Shown piece after piece: positions 8,373 to 16,010 of a stretch of DNA of 64,000 bases. Both the position numbers and the translations under genes were made by a program. Source of the stretch: G963666705 sp963666705 (lineage in GTDB: Bacteria > Pseudomonadota > Alphaproteobacteria > CADEGL01). Under the pieces are notes generated by a model, which worked only from the letters and a program-made list of their open reading frames with translations, was not told the origin of the DNA and searched no databases. Numbering within the stretch: position 1 is the first letter of the stretch; each line of letters begins with the position of its first letter. The stretch covers positions 186,001 through 250,000 of the forward strand of contig CAXXKO010000026.1 in assembly GCA_963666705.2 (NCBI GenBank), read 5' to 3'.

Positions 8373-8409
8373 AGTGGGGGGCGATCCGGGACTCGAACCC
8401 GGGACCCGC
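8373..8409 (-). other. Attachment-site-like duplicate of tRNA-Lys 3' end
   Basis: 37 bp identical to 20345-20381, the 3' part (T-arm, acceptor strand, CCA) of the intact tRNA-Lys. The anticodon and D-arms are missing here, so this is not a tRNA gene. A direct repeat of a tRNA 3' end, with the intact tRNA at the other side, is the usual footprint of a tyrosine-recombinase-integrated element. The segment between is 11,972 bp. Confidence 0.72.
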
Positions 8410-8901
8410 CGGATAAAAGCCTTGTCCGTGGGACCGGTCAGGGCAAGCCATGATACACGATGATAATGAAAACAGAGAGTTACCCCCTTCTCTCTGCCCT
8501 GGTCTATCTCCGGTATTCCTGGGTTCTCGCGTCCGAGTGCACCACGAGTGCACCATGCTGTTCGTTCGGTCCGGGCGTGAATCGAGGGTCTACTGTACGG
8601 CACACCGTTTCCTGGGCACAAGTTCGTCATGCGGCGGGCCTGACTGCCATCGCCCGGTCGCCCAACCGATCAGGTGTCGACGAAACCGGGGCAATGCCAC
8701 CGAGCCGCGAGTGCCGCCCTTCCCGTTGCGCCACCGAGCCAAGAAGGCTCAAATGACCGAAGCCCCGGTTCGGTCCGCTGCCGACCTGCCCCGACGTCTT
8801 CTATGGCTTCGGCTATTCCGGCGGCGGCGCAGTGCCGCGCCCGTTCGGCGGGAAGCCGACCTGATCCGGAGCCGGCAAGGCATCGCGGAGGAGACGGACC
8901 C
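8410..8901. other. Gene-free stretch next to att-like site
   Basis: No supportable gene. An 11-bp direct tandem repeat GAGTGCACCA(C/T), containing the palindrome GTGCAC, lies at 8535-8556 and could be arm-type recombinase or regulator sites. A short frame ending at about 8862 (..YGFGYSGGGAVPRPFGGKPT) may be a gene-end remnant of unknown family. No integrase fragment was recognised. Confidence 0.4.
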
Positions 8902-9981
8902 ATGCGGACGGAATCGGCCGCCTACCTGCAAGCGGCCTACGAGGCCATCTGGCGCGCCCACGGCGCCGGCGACGAGGAGGCGCGCATCTACGCGGCCTGC
9001 TTCGTCAATGCCGACCTGTTGGGCAAGGACACCCAGGGGATCGCCGCCCTGCCGCTGGTCTATCCCCGGATCCGGGCCGGCGGCATCCGCTTCGGCGCGC
9101 CGACCGAGGTGGTCAAGGAGGGCCCCGGCTTCGCCCTCGTCGACGGCCATTACGGGCCGGGCCAGGTGGTCGCCACCCGGGCCATGGAGATCGCCATCGC
9201 CAAGGCGCGCGCGGCGACGGTCGGAAGTGTGTGGGTGCGCAACACCAACACCTTCACCATCACATCCAACCACGCCGCCGCGGCGCTGGAGCACGATTTC
9301 TTCGGCCTCGCCGCGTGCAACGGCGTGCCCCTGGTCGCGCCCTGGGGCGGGCGCGACCCGGTGTTCAACACCAACCCGCTGGGCTTCGCGATCCCCGCCG
9401 GCGAGGAGCTGCCGATCATCTACGACGGCGCCACCAGCGCCATATCCCACGGCCACGCCGTCCTCGCGGCGCGCGATGGCCGGCGCCTGGAGGCGAAGAC
9501 CATGGTCGGCGAGGACGGGCGCTTCACGGACGACCCCGTCGCCCTCGTGGTCGACCCCGACGACCGCAACTCCGAGCAGCTCGGCGCGATCCTGCCGCTC
9601 GGCGCCAAGGGGTTCGCCTGGCTGATCCTGGTCGACGTGCTCGCGGGCCTCATGTCGGGCATGAAGACGGCCAAGGCGATCCCGTTCCACCAGACCGCCG
9701 AGGACCCGTGGACCGGCGGGCTGTTCCTGATGGCGATCGACATCGGCAACCTGGTCGACCTGGACGCATTCAAGGCCAAGGTCGACGCCCTGATCCGGGC
9801 CTGCAAGGCCTCGCGTCTGGCCGAGGGCTTCGGCGAGATCGTCATGCCGGGGGAGCGCGCCCAGCGCGAGGCCCAGCGCCGGCGGCGCGAGGGCGTCCCG
9901 CTCAGGGACGAGGACTGGGCCAACCTAGCACGCATCGCCGGCGAGGCCGGCGTCGACCTCGACGCCCTGCGCCCGTCATGA
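8902..9981 (+). CDS. Ldh_2-family malate/L-lactate/ureidoglycolate dehydrogenase
   Basis: 359-residue NAD(P)-dependent dehydrogenase of the Ldh_2 (malate/L-lactate/sulfolactate/ureidoglycolate) family, unrelated to classical Rossmann LDH. Typical segments are ACFVNADLLGKDTQGI, PWGGRDPVFNTNPLGFAIPA, GHAVLAARDGR, LPLGAKGFAWLILVDVLAGLMSG. The substrate, a 2-hydroxy or 2-keto acid, cannot be read from sequence. The start at 8902 follows GGAGGAGACGG closely. It is the first gene inside the tRNA-bounded segment and the only one on the plus strand there. Confidence 0.88.
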   Translation: MRTESAAYLQAAYEAIWRAHGAGDEEARIYAACFVNADLLGKDTQGIAALPLVYPRIRAGGIRFGAPTEVVKEGPGFALVDGHYGPGQVVATRAMEIAIAKARAATVGSVWVRNTNTFTITSNHAAAALEHDFFGLAACNGVPLVAPWGGRDPVFNTNPLGFAIPAGEELPIIYDGATSAISHGHAVLAARDGRRLEAKTMVGEDGRFTDDPVALVVDPDDRNSEQLGAILPLGAKGFAWLILVDVLAGLMSGMKTAKAIPFHQTAEDPWTGGLFLMAIDIGNLVDLDAFKAKVDALIRACKASRLAEGFGEIVMPGERAQREAQRRRREGVPLRDEDWANLARIAGEAGVDLDALRPS

Positions 9982-10127
9982 CACCTCGGGCCCGGTGCGG
10001 AAATCACGGGCGCCGGGTCGATGGCCCTTTTCAAAGCGCCCGCGCCGCCCCAAGGCAGTGGGCACCCGATTGGATGTGGGTTCACGGAAGCGTCATGGAC
10101 CCTGTCGGGCGTCTTCCCGACGAACGG

Positions 10128-10934
10128 CTAACTCTTCTTCTGCAAGGACGCGCCGAACAGGCAAATGACCAGCGACAATACCGTGAGCAGGGTCGAGACC
10201 GCCGCTATGACGGGCGAGACCTCCCATTGGATGCTGCTGAACATCTTGACCGGCAGGGTCATGTTGCCGGCACTGGCGATGAAATAGGCAATGACGACTT
10301 CGTCGAAGGACATCAGGAAGGCGAACAACCCGCCGGCGAACATGGCCGGCTTCAACAATGGCAAGGTAACCTTCCAAAAGGTCTGCAAAGTCCCCGACCC
10401 CATGATGGTTGCCGCCACCTCCAGATTCGGATCGACGTGGCGCAGGCCGGCCATGCAGGTGACGATGACGAAGGGGGTCGTATACATCGCATGCGACAAG
10501 ATCACCACCAGGTCGGTGCCGGCTATCCCGAGGCTGGAGTAGTAGAGATACAAACCGAGCGCAATCACGATGATCGGGACCAGAATCGGGCTCAGGAGGA
10601 ACAAGGTCACAAACCGCTTGCCTGGATAGTTGCCGCGAACGAGGCCGTAAGCGGCCGGAACGCCGAGCAGAAGCGAGATGATCGTCGATCCTATCGCCAC
10701 CCGAAAGCTCATGAACGTCGCGGCCATCCAATTCGACTCGTTGAAGTATTGTCCGTATAGGAAGGTCGAAACCGTGTCGGGTGGGAACATGACCTCGTAT
10801 TTGTTGCCGAAGGACATCGGCACGACGATGAAGCTCGGCAGCATCAAGAAGATATAGATCGCCCAGGCGGTTACGGAGTTGAAGATGGCCGCGGGCGAGC
10901 GCGCGGCTCCAACGGGACGTTCGACTTCCGCCAT
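10128..10934 (-). CDS. ABC transporter permease, PotC type
   Basis: 268-residue inner-membrane permease with six predicted segments. The cytoplasmic EAA-type loop, AATIMGSGTLQTFWKVTLPLL, contacts the ATPase. It has an N-terminal segment WAIYIFLMLPSFIVVPMSF typical of the PotC/spermidine-putrescine class. It follows the sister permease with 2 bp between them. No ATP-binding subunit gene is present in the cluster. Confidence 0.88.
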   Translation of the reverse strand: MAEVERPVGAARSPAAIFNSVTAWAIYIFLMLPSFIVVPMSFGNKYEVMFPPDTVSTFLYGQYFNESNWMAATFMSFRVAIGSTIISLLLGVPAAYGLVRGNYPGKRFVTLFLLSPILVPIIVIALGLYLYYSSLGIAGTDLVVILSHAMYTTPFVIVTCMAGLRHVDPNLEVAATIMGSGTLQTFWKVTLPLLKPAMFAGGLFAFLMSFDEVVIAYFIASAGNMTLPVKMFSSIQWEVSPVIAAVSTLLTVLSLVICLFGASLQKKS

Positions 10935-10936
10935 CG

Positions 10937-11785
10937 TCACTTCGCCCCTTCGATGAACGCCCTGCCGCCCGGGACACAGGATAGCCCGAATATGAACAGT
11001 CCCGACAGCAGCAGCAGGACCACCGCGATCGAGGACGCGAAGGTCCAGTTCAGCGTCTCGCGGGTGTAGAAGTCGATGATGTTGGCCACCATCATGTCCT
11101 TGCGCCCGCCGAGCAGCTCCGGCGTGATGAAGAACCCGAGGCAGATGATGAAAACGAGCATGCACCCGGCGATCACGCCGGGCATGCTCAACGGCAAGGT
11201 GATGCGGAAGAAGATCCGCACCGCGCCCGAGCCCATGACCTGCGCGGCCTTGGCCAAGTCCGGGTTCTGGGCCAAAAGGCTGGTCATAATCGGAAAGACC
11301 ATGAACGGGATGAAGAAATGCATGAGGCCGATCATGACTCCCGCGCGATTGAACATCAGCCTCACGCCGTGCTCGATACCCGGGATCCAACGGAGGCCCT
11401 GATTGACTATGCCGTTCTCGCCCAGGATGACGAGGAAGGCGAAGCTCTTGACCAGGATGCTGGTCCAGAAGGGCAGCAGGATGAGGACCATCAAGAAGGC
11501 CCGCCGGCGCGGCGGCTGCTTGGCCAGGTGGTAGGCGACCGGATAGGCGAACAAGAGCGTCAGGATCGTCGCCGTGAAGCTGATCTCGAAGGTGTTCCAG
11601 AGCACCTTGTGGAACAGCCGGCTGGTTTCGAGGTCCCTGTACCCCGCCAAGGTGAAGGTCGCTTCCTCCGACGTGAAGCTCTGTTCGACGACACCCCAGA
11701 GCGGGTAGACGAGGATGATCATGAAGAACGCGATGGCGGGCGCGACGAAGTACAGCGCCAGCCGCATTTGTCTCCGCTCAAGCAT
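10937..11785 (-). CDS. ABC transporter permease, PotB type
   Basis: 282-residue inner-membrane permease with six membrane segments. The EAA loop is AAQVMGSGAVRIFFRITLPLS, and GRKDMMVANIID is a PotB-type segment. The ATG at 11785 overlaps an upstream in-frame stop as TGATG, the junction of coupled genes, so a gene once preceded it. A start at 11767 (GGAG upstream) is an alternative. Upstream now lie only about 165 bp of non-repeat sequence before repeat A and an IS630 element. Confidence 0.88.
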   Translation of the reverse strand: MLERRQMRLALYFVAPAIAFFMIILVYPLWGVVEQSFTSEEATFTLAGYRDLETSRLFHKVLWNTFEISFTATILTLLFAYPVAYHLAKQPPRRRAFLMVLILLPFWTSILVKSFAFLVILGENGIVNQGLRWIPGIEHGVRLMFNRAGVMIGLMHFFIPFMVFPIMTSLLAQNPDLAKAAQVMGSGAVRIFFRITLPLSMPGVIAGCMLVFIICLGFFITPELLGGRKDMMVANIIDFYTRETLNWTFASSIAVVLLLLSGLFIFGLSCVPGGRAFIEGAK

Positions 11786-11950
11786 CAATCCGCCGCATCC
11801 ACGGGCACTCGTCGGAAGCCGAGGACGTGCCGGCGATCATGTGAGGGCGCCGCGCGGAGCGCGACCGACATCGCCGCAAACGGGCGAACCGGGCCGCGAC
11901 TCGGCCCACGGCCCGGTTCGAACGCCAGTCCCCGTCCCTTCCGATCGACC

Positions 11951-12109
11951 TAGAGCGTTTCCACCTCGTCTGGAATCGCTCCAGGCCGCAAGGCGGCCCG
12001 CCGGTCGCCCGGCGCGCCCGGCGCGCCCGCGCGGGCGCGGACCTCTTGGTCCGCTGCCGCGAGCGACAAAAAGGGCTAGAGTGGGTCCGATCAAAGCGGA
12101 ACCGCTCTA
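11951..12109 (+). repeat. MITE-like repeat A, copy 2
   Basis: 159 bp from TAGAGCGTTTCC to GCGGAACCGCTCTA, slightly longer than copy 1 because of an extra GC-rich triplication in the core. Its right-end TA is the exact target of the adjacent IS630 element, since the bases continuing the CTAG (GAGCAAC) are found after the IS at 13291. Confidence 0.82.
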
Positions 12110-13234
12110 GTGTCCTGATTCTGAAGTTTGCGTGATTTGTTGTTGGTGCTCGGCGATACGAATGTTTGCGAGGCAGAAACGCTTGATTGAGGCCAAGATG
12201 TCGTCGGCTGATTTGGTCCAACGGAATGGCTTTGGATCGGCATTGACGGTGTCCATATAGCGAAGGATGGCGGCTTCGAGCTCCTTGGTGGAGCGGTGGA
12301 CGCCGCGGCGCAGCTGCTTTTCGGTCAACAGGGCGAAGAAACGTTCGACCTGGTTGATCCAGGAGGCCGAGGTCGGCGTGTAATGGGCCTGCCATCGGGG
12401 GTGGCGGGCGAACCAGTCGCGGATCGCCTTGGTCTTGTGGGTCGCCAGGTTGTCCATGATTATGTGCACATCGAGATCGGCCGGCACCCGCGCTTCCACG
12501 GTGTTGAGGAAGGCCCGGAACTCGCGCGCCCGATGGCGGGCGAAGCAGCGGCCGATGACTTGGCCGGTCGCGGTGTCGAGAGCGGCGAACAGCGACAGGG
12601 TGCCGTGGCGTTTGTAGTCGTGGCTGCGCCGTTCGGCCTGACCGGGGCGCATGGGCAACAGCGGCTGGGTCCTGTCGAGGGCCTGGATCTGGCTCTTCTC
12701 GTCGACGCACAGGACCAACGCCCGTTCCGGCGGATTGAGATAGAGCCCGACGATATCGCGGACCTTCTCCACGAAGAACGGGTCGCTCGACAGCTTGAAG
12801 CTCTTCGAACGGTGCGGTTGCAACCCGAAGGCACGCCAGATGCGGTGGATCGTCGACGGCGCATAGCCGGTCGACCGCGCCATGCTGCGTAACGACCAGT
12901 GCGTCGCGTCCGCCGGCGTCTCCTCGAGCGTCCGCCGGATCGTCTCGGCAACGGCGTCGTCGCTGATCCGTCGCGGCGTACCCGGGCGGGGCTCGTCATG
13001 AAGGCCCTCCAGACGCCGCTCGGCGAAGCGTCGGCGCCAGACGCCGACCGTATCCGGCGCCGCGCCAAGCTCGGCCGCGATGGTCTTGTTCTCGAGCCCC
13101 TCGGCGGCCAGAAGAACAATCCGCGCCCGTCGCGCCAGACCCTGTGCCGTCCGCCGCCGCCGCGCCAGCTCATCGAGTTCCCGACGCTCCGACACCGAAA
13201 GCTCAATCGCAACCGCTACCCGACCACGCGCCAT
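12107..13234 (-). CDS. IS630-family transposase
   Basis: 375-residue DDE transposase, intact. The N-terminal helix-turn-helix region (LARRARIVLLAAEGLENKTIAAELG) is followed by the catalytic triad in LCVDEKSQIQ, IIMDNLATH and SWINQVERFF. It also carries the family signature HYTPTSASWINQVERFFALL. The ATG at 13234 is preferred; a TTG at 13255 is possible. The stop codon TAG is completed by the TA target duplication plus the flanking G, so the transposase frame reads through its own terminal repeat. Confidence 0.92.
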   Translation of the reverse strand: MARGRVAVAIELSVSERRELDELARRRRTAQGLARRARIVLLAAEGLENKTIAAELGAAPDTVGVWRRRFAERRLEGLHDEPRPGTPRRISDDAVAETIRRTLEETPADATHWSLRSMARSTGYAPSTIHRIWRAFGLQPHRSKSFKLSSDPFFVEKVRDIVGLYLNPPERALVLCVDEKSQIQALDRTQPLLPMRPGQAERRSHDYKRHGTLSLFAALDTATGQVIGRCFARHRAREFRAFLNTVEARVPADLDVHIIMDNLATHKTKAIRDWFARHPRWQAHYTPTSASWINQVERFFALLTEKQLRRGVHRSTKELEAAILRYMDTVNADPKPFRWTKSADDILASIKRFCLANIRIAEHQQQITQTSESGH

Positions 13235-13288
13235 CACATGCCTCCACGATCCCAAAAAGAAATCATAGAAACTTCGCGATCAGGACAC
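12110..13288 (-). mobile_element. Complete IS630-family insertion sequence
   Basis: 1179 bp bounded by TA at 12108-12109 and 13289-13290. Terminal inverted repeats read GTGTCCTGATTCTGAAGTTT and, inward from the right, GTGTCCTGATCGCGAAGTTT, with further partial matching inward. TA duplication is the IS630/Tc1-mariner rule. The element is inserted exactly in the terminal CTAG of repeat A copy 2. Confidence 0.88.
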
Positions 13289-14391
13289 TAGAGCAACATC
13301 CATTCCTTATAGCGCTTCTCGACCTCTTCGCTGTTCGCGCCCCACCAGTCGGGACTCAACGTGAGGTTCCTCGGGTTGGTCAGGTCCGGGAAGAACTTCT
13401 TGATCCCCGGATCCACCATGTCGAGGGCGGCCAGCTTGACCGGCGCGTAGGCCATCAGGTCCGCCATCTCGGCCTGCCGGTCGGCGCGCACGATGAAGTC
13501 GAGCAGACGCATGGAGGCGTCCTTGTTCTTGGTCCCCTTCACGACCGACAGGTAGTCGACGATGATCAAGTTGGTATCGTAGGAGAAGCCGATCGGGATG
13601 CCCTCCTTGCGGGCGGCGTAGGCCCGGCCGTTGTAGGTATAGGTGAAGTCGGCTTCGTCCTGCTGGAGGAACTTGATCGTGTTCTGGGTCGCCTTGATGA
13701 AGTGGGAGACGTACGGCTTCCACTCGTCGAGGCGCGCGAAGGCGCGATCGACGTCGATCGGGTAGACCTCATCCGGTGGCACGCCCAGCGACAGGGTCGC
13801 GTATTCGAGGGTCTCGAAGGCACGGCTGCGCGGCCCGCGCCGCCCCGGATACTTTACGGGATCGAAGAGCCCGGCCCAGTCGGTCGGGTGCTTGTCGCCC
13901 GGGTTGATGTCGTCGTTCCAGGCAATGCCGCCGGCGATGACCTCGAGGCCGATGGCCTGCTCCCGCAAGGCGCCGGGGAACAACCCGGAGGTGTCGATGA
14001 TGCTGGTGTCGAGCGGCTCCCAATAGCCGTCCTCCTCGCCCTTGACGAGCACGCCGAAGAGCGGCAGAACGATATCCCACTCGATGTTACCGGTCGTCAC
14101 CATGGCCTTCACCTTGGCGCCGTCGGGCGGCCCGGCGGCGAGCACCGGAATGCCGGTCTCGGCGGTGAACGGCTTCAGGTAGGCTTTTTCCATGTTCTCC
14201 GTGAACGAGCCGCCCCACAGGGCGATGACCACCTGCTCGCTCGCTTTCGCCTTGCCCGGGGTGAGGATCAGCGGCCAGCTCGCCGCCGAGCCGGCCGTAA
14301 GCGCCGCGGTGCCGGCCAGGAACCGGCGGCGGCTGGGGGCCAGTTGCTTGATGGTAAGCTCGGGGCGCTTGCCCTGGTTGCCACGCCTCAT
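13288..14391 (-). CDS. Polyamine-type ABC transporter substrate-binding protein
   Basis: 367-residue periplasmic binding protein of the PotD class. A twin-arginine signal SRRRFLAGTAALTAG begins at residue 20, so export is probably by Tat. The mature part has ALWGGSFTENMEKAYLKPF and the C-terminal WWGANSEEVEKRYKEWML typical of the family. The start at 14391 is chosen for GGGAGGTGG just upstream. Its TAG stop uses the TA of the CTAG junction with repeat A/IS630, so the last one or two residues may have been altered by insertion. It is in line with the two permeases downstream but now separated by about 1.5 kb of mobile DNA. Confidence 0.88.
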   Translation of the reverse strand: MRRGNQGKRPELTIKQLAPSRRRFLAGTAALTAGSAASWPLILTPGKAKASEQVVIALWGGSFTENMEKAYLKPFTAETGIPVLAAGPPDGAKVKAMVTTGNIEWDIVLPLFGVLVKGEEDGYWEPLDTSIIDTSGLFPGALREQAIGLEVIAGGIAWNDDINPGDKHPTDWAGLFDPVKYPGRRGPRSRAFETLEYATLSLGVPPDEVYPIDVDRAFARLDEWKPYVSHFIKATQNTIKFLQQDEADFTYTYNGRAYAARKEGIPIGFSYDTNLIIVDYLSVVKGTKNKDASMRLLDFIVRADRQAEMADLMAYAPVKLAALDMVDPGIKKFFPDLTNPRNLTLSPDWWGANSEEVEKRYKEWMLL

Positions 14392-14692
14392 ATCCACCTC
14401 CCTCATGTTGGTTTATTGATGTGATGCCATCTGGCTTGACCCGAGCTTCGGCGAAGACAATCAACCGAAGCACAGGCCGTCGGCGTCACACCATCCCATG
14501 CCTATCGCAACTATCCATGTACCTATCGTTAATCTTTGTCAACGCCGGCCGGCTTCGGTCGGGGCCCCAATGAGCAAACCCGAGAACGCGGCGGTGGACC
14601 CTGGCGCGGGGCGGCGGCGGCCGGCCTGGCCGACAGGGCCCGAATCCTGGCCGCCGTCCCCCGTGGCCGTGTCGCCGCCCGTCTCTTGCCCC
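14392..14692. other. Intergenic region
   Basis: About 300 bp upstream of the binding-protein gene. The stretch 14495-14540 (CTATCGCAACTATCC, TTAATCTTTGTCAA) is AT-richer than its surroundings and could hold the importer promoter on the minus strand. No gene or repeat recognised. Confidence 0.35.
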
Positions 14693-15598
14693 CTATTCCG
14701 TCTTGCCCAATCGCGCCAGGGCCTCGTCGATCATCATCTGGACCTCGATTCCCTTGTTGTGCCAGCCGCGCGACATCCATTCCGTGAACAGCGCGTCGAC
14801 TTCGTTCGCCAGGGGCATCGGATAATCCAGCTCACGCCCGAAATCGGTGGCGAGGCGGGTATCCTTGCGCCCGATCCAGAGCGGGAAACCCGCCGTGCCG
14901 TCATAGGCGTCCCGCCGGGCGAGGCTCTCCTGGAAGTCGTCGGCGACGCGGCTTTGCCCCGTGCTCCTGCCGATCACCTCGACCAGCCTTTCCACCGACA
15001 CGCCGGCCAGCCGGCCGAGGGTGAGGGCCTCCGCCAGGCTCGATTGGATGACATAGACCTGGAGGTTGTTCACCAGCTTGCACACCGCCCCCGACCCCGA
15101 TTCCCCGACATAGAACAGGCGATCGCGGCCGATCGCCTGCAAGACCGGGGCGACCCGGTCGAAGACCTCTCGGTCGCCGCCGACCATGAGCGTCAGGGTG
15201 CCCTCGTGCTTGGCGCGATCCGCGCCCTCGCTCACGGGCGAGTCGAGGACGTGGATGCCCTTCTCGAGGCCGGCCCGGTAGATCTTCCGCATCATGCTCG
15301 GGGCATTGGTCGAGAGATCGATGAAGACCGAGCCCTTGGCGGCGCCGGCGAAGATGCCGTTCTCGCCCAAGGCCACCGCTTCGACCTCGACCGGGCCGGG
15401 CAGCGACGTGAAGACGATCTCCGAGCCTTGGGCCGCTTCCTTCGGCGAACCCGCCCAGCGCGCGCCCGCCTCCAGGATAGCCCGGGCGCCCGGGCCGTCG
15501 CGGTCGATGTCGTGGGCCGCGATCTCGTGCCCGGCCCGCGCCAGACACAACGACATGGGCCCGCCCATCGCGCCCAGCCCGATGAATGCGATCTTCAT
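14693..15598 (-). CDS. 3-hydroxyisobutyrate dehydrogenase-family oxidoreductase
   Basis: 301-residue beta-hydroxyacid dehydrogenase (GarR/MmsB group). The N-terminal Rossmann motif is IAFIGLGAMGGPM. The substrate-binding DSPVSEGADRAKHEGTL is followed by the catalytic lysine in GAVCKLVNN. A CGAGGAGCA ribosome site precedes the start. Substrate choice (hydroxyisobutyrate, tartronate semialdehyde or other) cannot be assigned; the neighbours do not decide it. Repeat B copy 2 begins 14 bp upstream of the start codon, so the original promoter may be displaced. Confidence 0.88.
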   Translation of the reverse strand: MKIAFIGLGAMGGPMSLCLARAGHEIAAHDIDRDGPGARAILEAGARWAGSPKEAAQGSEIVFTSLPGPVEVEAVALGENGIFAGAAKGSVFIDLSTNAPSMMRKIYRAGLEKGIHVLDSPVSEGADRAKHEGTLTLMVGGDREVFDRVAPVLQAIGRDRLFYVGESGSGAVCKLVNNLQVYVIQSSLAEALTLGRLAGVSVERLVEVIGRSTGQSRVADDFQESLARRDAYDGTAGFPLWIGRKDTRLATDFGRELDYPMPLANEVDALFTEWMSRGWHNKGIEVQMMIDEALARLGKTE

Positions 15599-15611
15599 GT
15601 GCCTGCTCCTC

Positions 15612-15847
15612 GTGGTTGGCGTCTGACATTTGGAACCCTCTCCCCACTTCTTCCCTTTGGGGGGAGAGGGAGGGACCCGCGAAGCGGGAGGGTGAGGGGT
15701 AAGGATAGTGTCCCGCGAAGCGGGAGGGTGAGGGCTTGGCCGCCGGTAGGCGGCGGAAAGACTCTTAATAGCGCGCCGACGCGCGTCCCCTCACCCCGGC
15801 GCTCTCCCCAAGGGAGAGGGGGACTCTCTCGTCGGGTTCGAACCACC
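15612..15847 (-). repeat. MITE-like repeat B, copy 2 (inverted)
   Basis: Inverted relative to copy 1: it opens with CGTGGTTGGCGTCTGACATT and ends with GTCGGGTTCGAACCACC. The interior has the same hairpin-rich CTCTCCCC/GGGGAGAG runs. It abuts repeat A copy 3 directly, repeating the A-B adjacency seen at 6449-6868. Confidence 0.75.
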
Positions 15848-15996
15848 AAAGCGTTTCCAGTTCGACTGGAATTGCTCCAGGCCGCAAGGCGGCCCGCCGG
15901 TCGTCCGGCGCGCCCGCGCAGGCGCGAACCATTCGGTCCGCTGCCGTGAGCGAAATAGAGCACTAGAGTGGGTCCGATCAAAGCGGAACCGCTCTA
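15848..15996 (+). repeat. MITE-like repeat A, copy 3
   Basis: 149 bp, with the left terminus decayed to AAAGCGTTTCCAG and the right terminus GCGGAACCGCTCTA intact at CTAG. The core matches copies 1 and 2. It ends 15 bp from the stop of the downstream amidohydrolase gene. Confidence 0.78.
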
Positions 15997-16010
15997 GTAT
16001 GCCGCGGGCG

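Noticed and set aside
8373..8409. A second tRNA gene
   Set aside because: Only the T-arm and 3' acceptor strand are present; there is no anticodon or D-arm.
11785..11950. A gene fragment (..FRRVPVDAAD) upstream of the PotB-type permease
   Set aside because: The TGATG overlap is suggestive, but the residues match no ABC ATPase end I know, so it is mentioned in the importer finding and not called as a feature.
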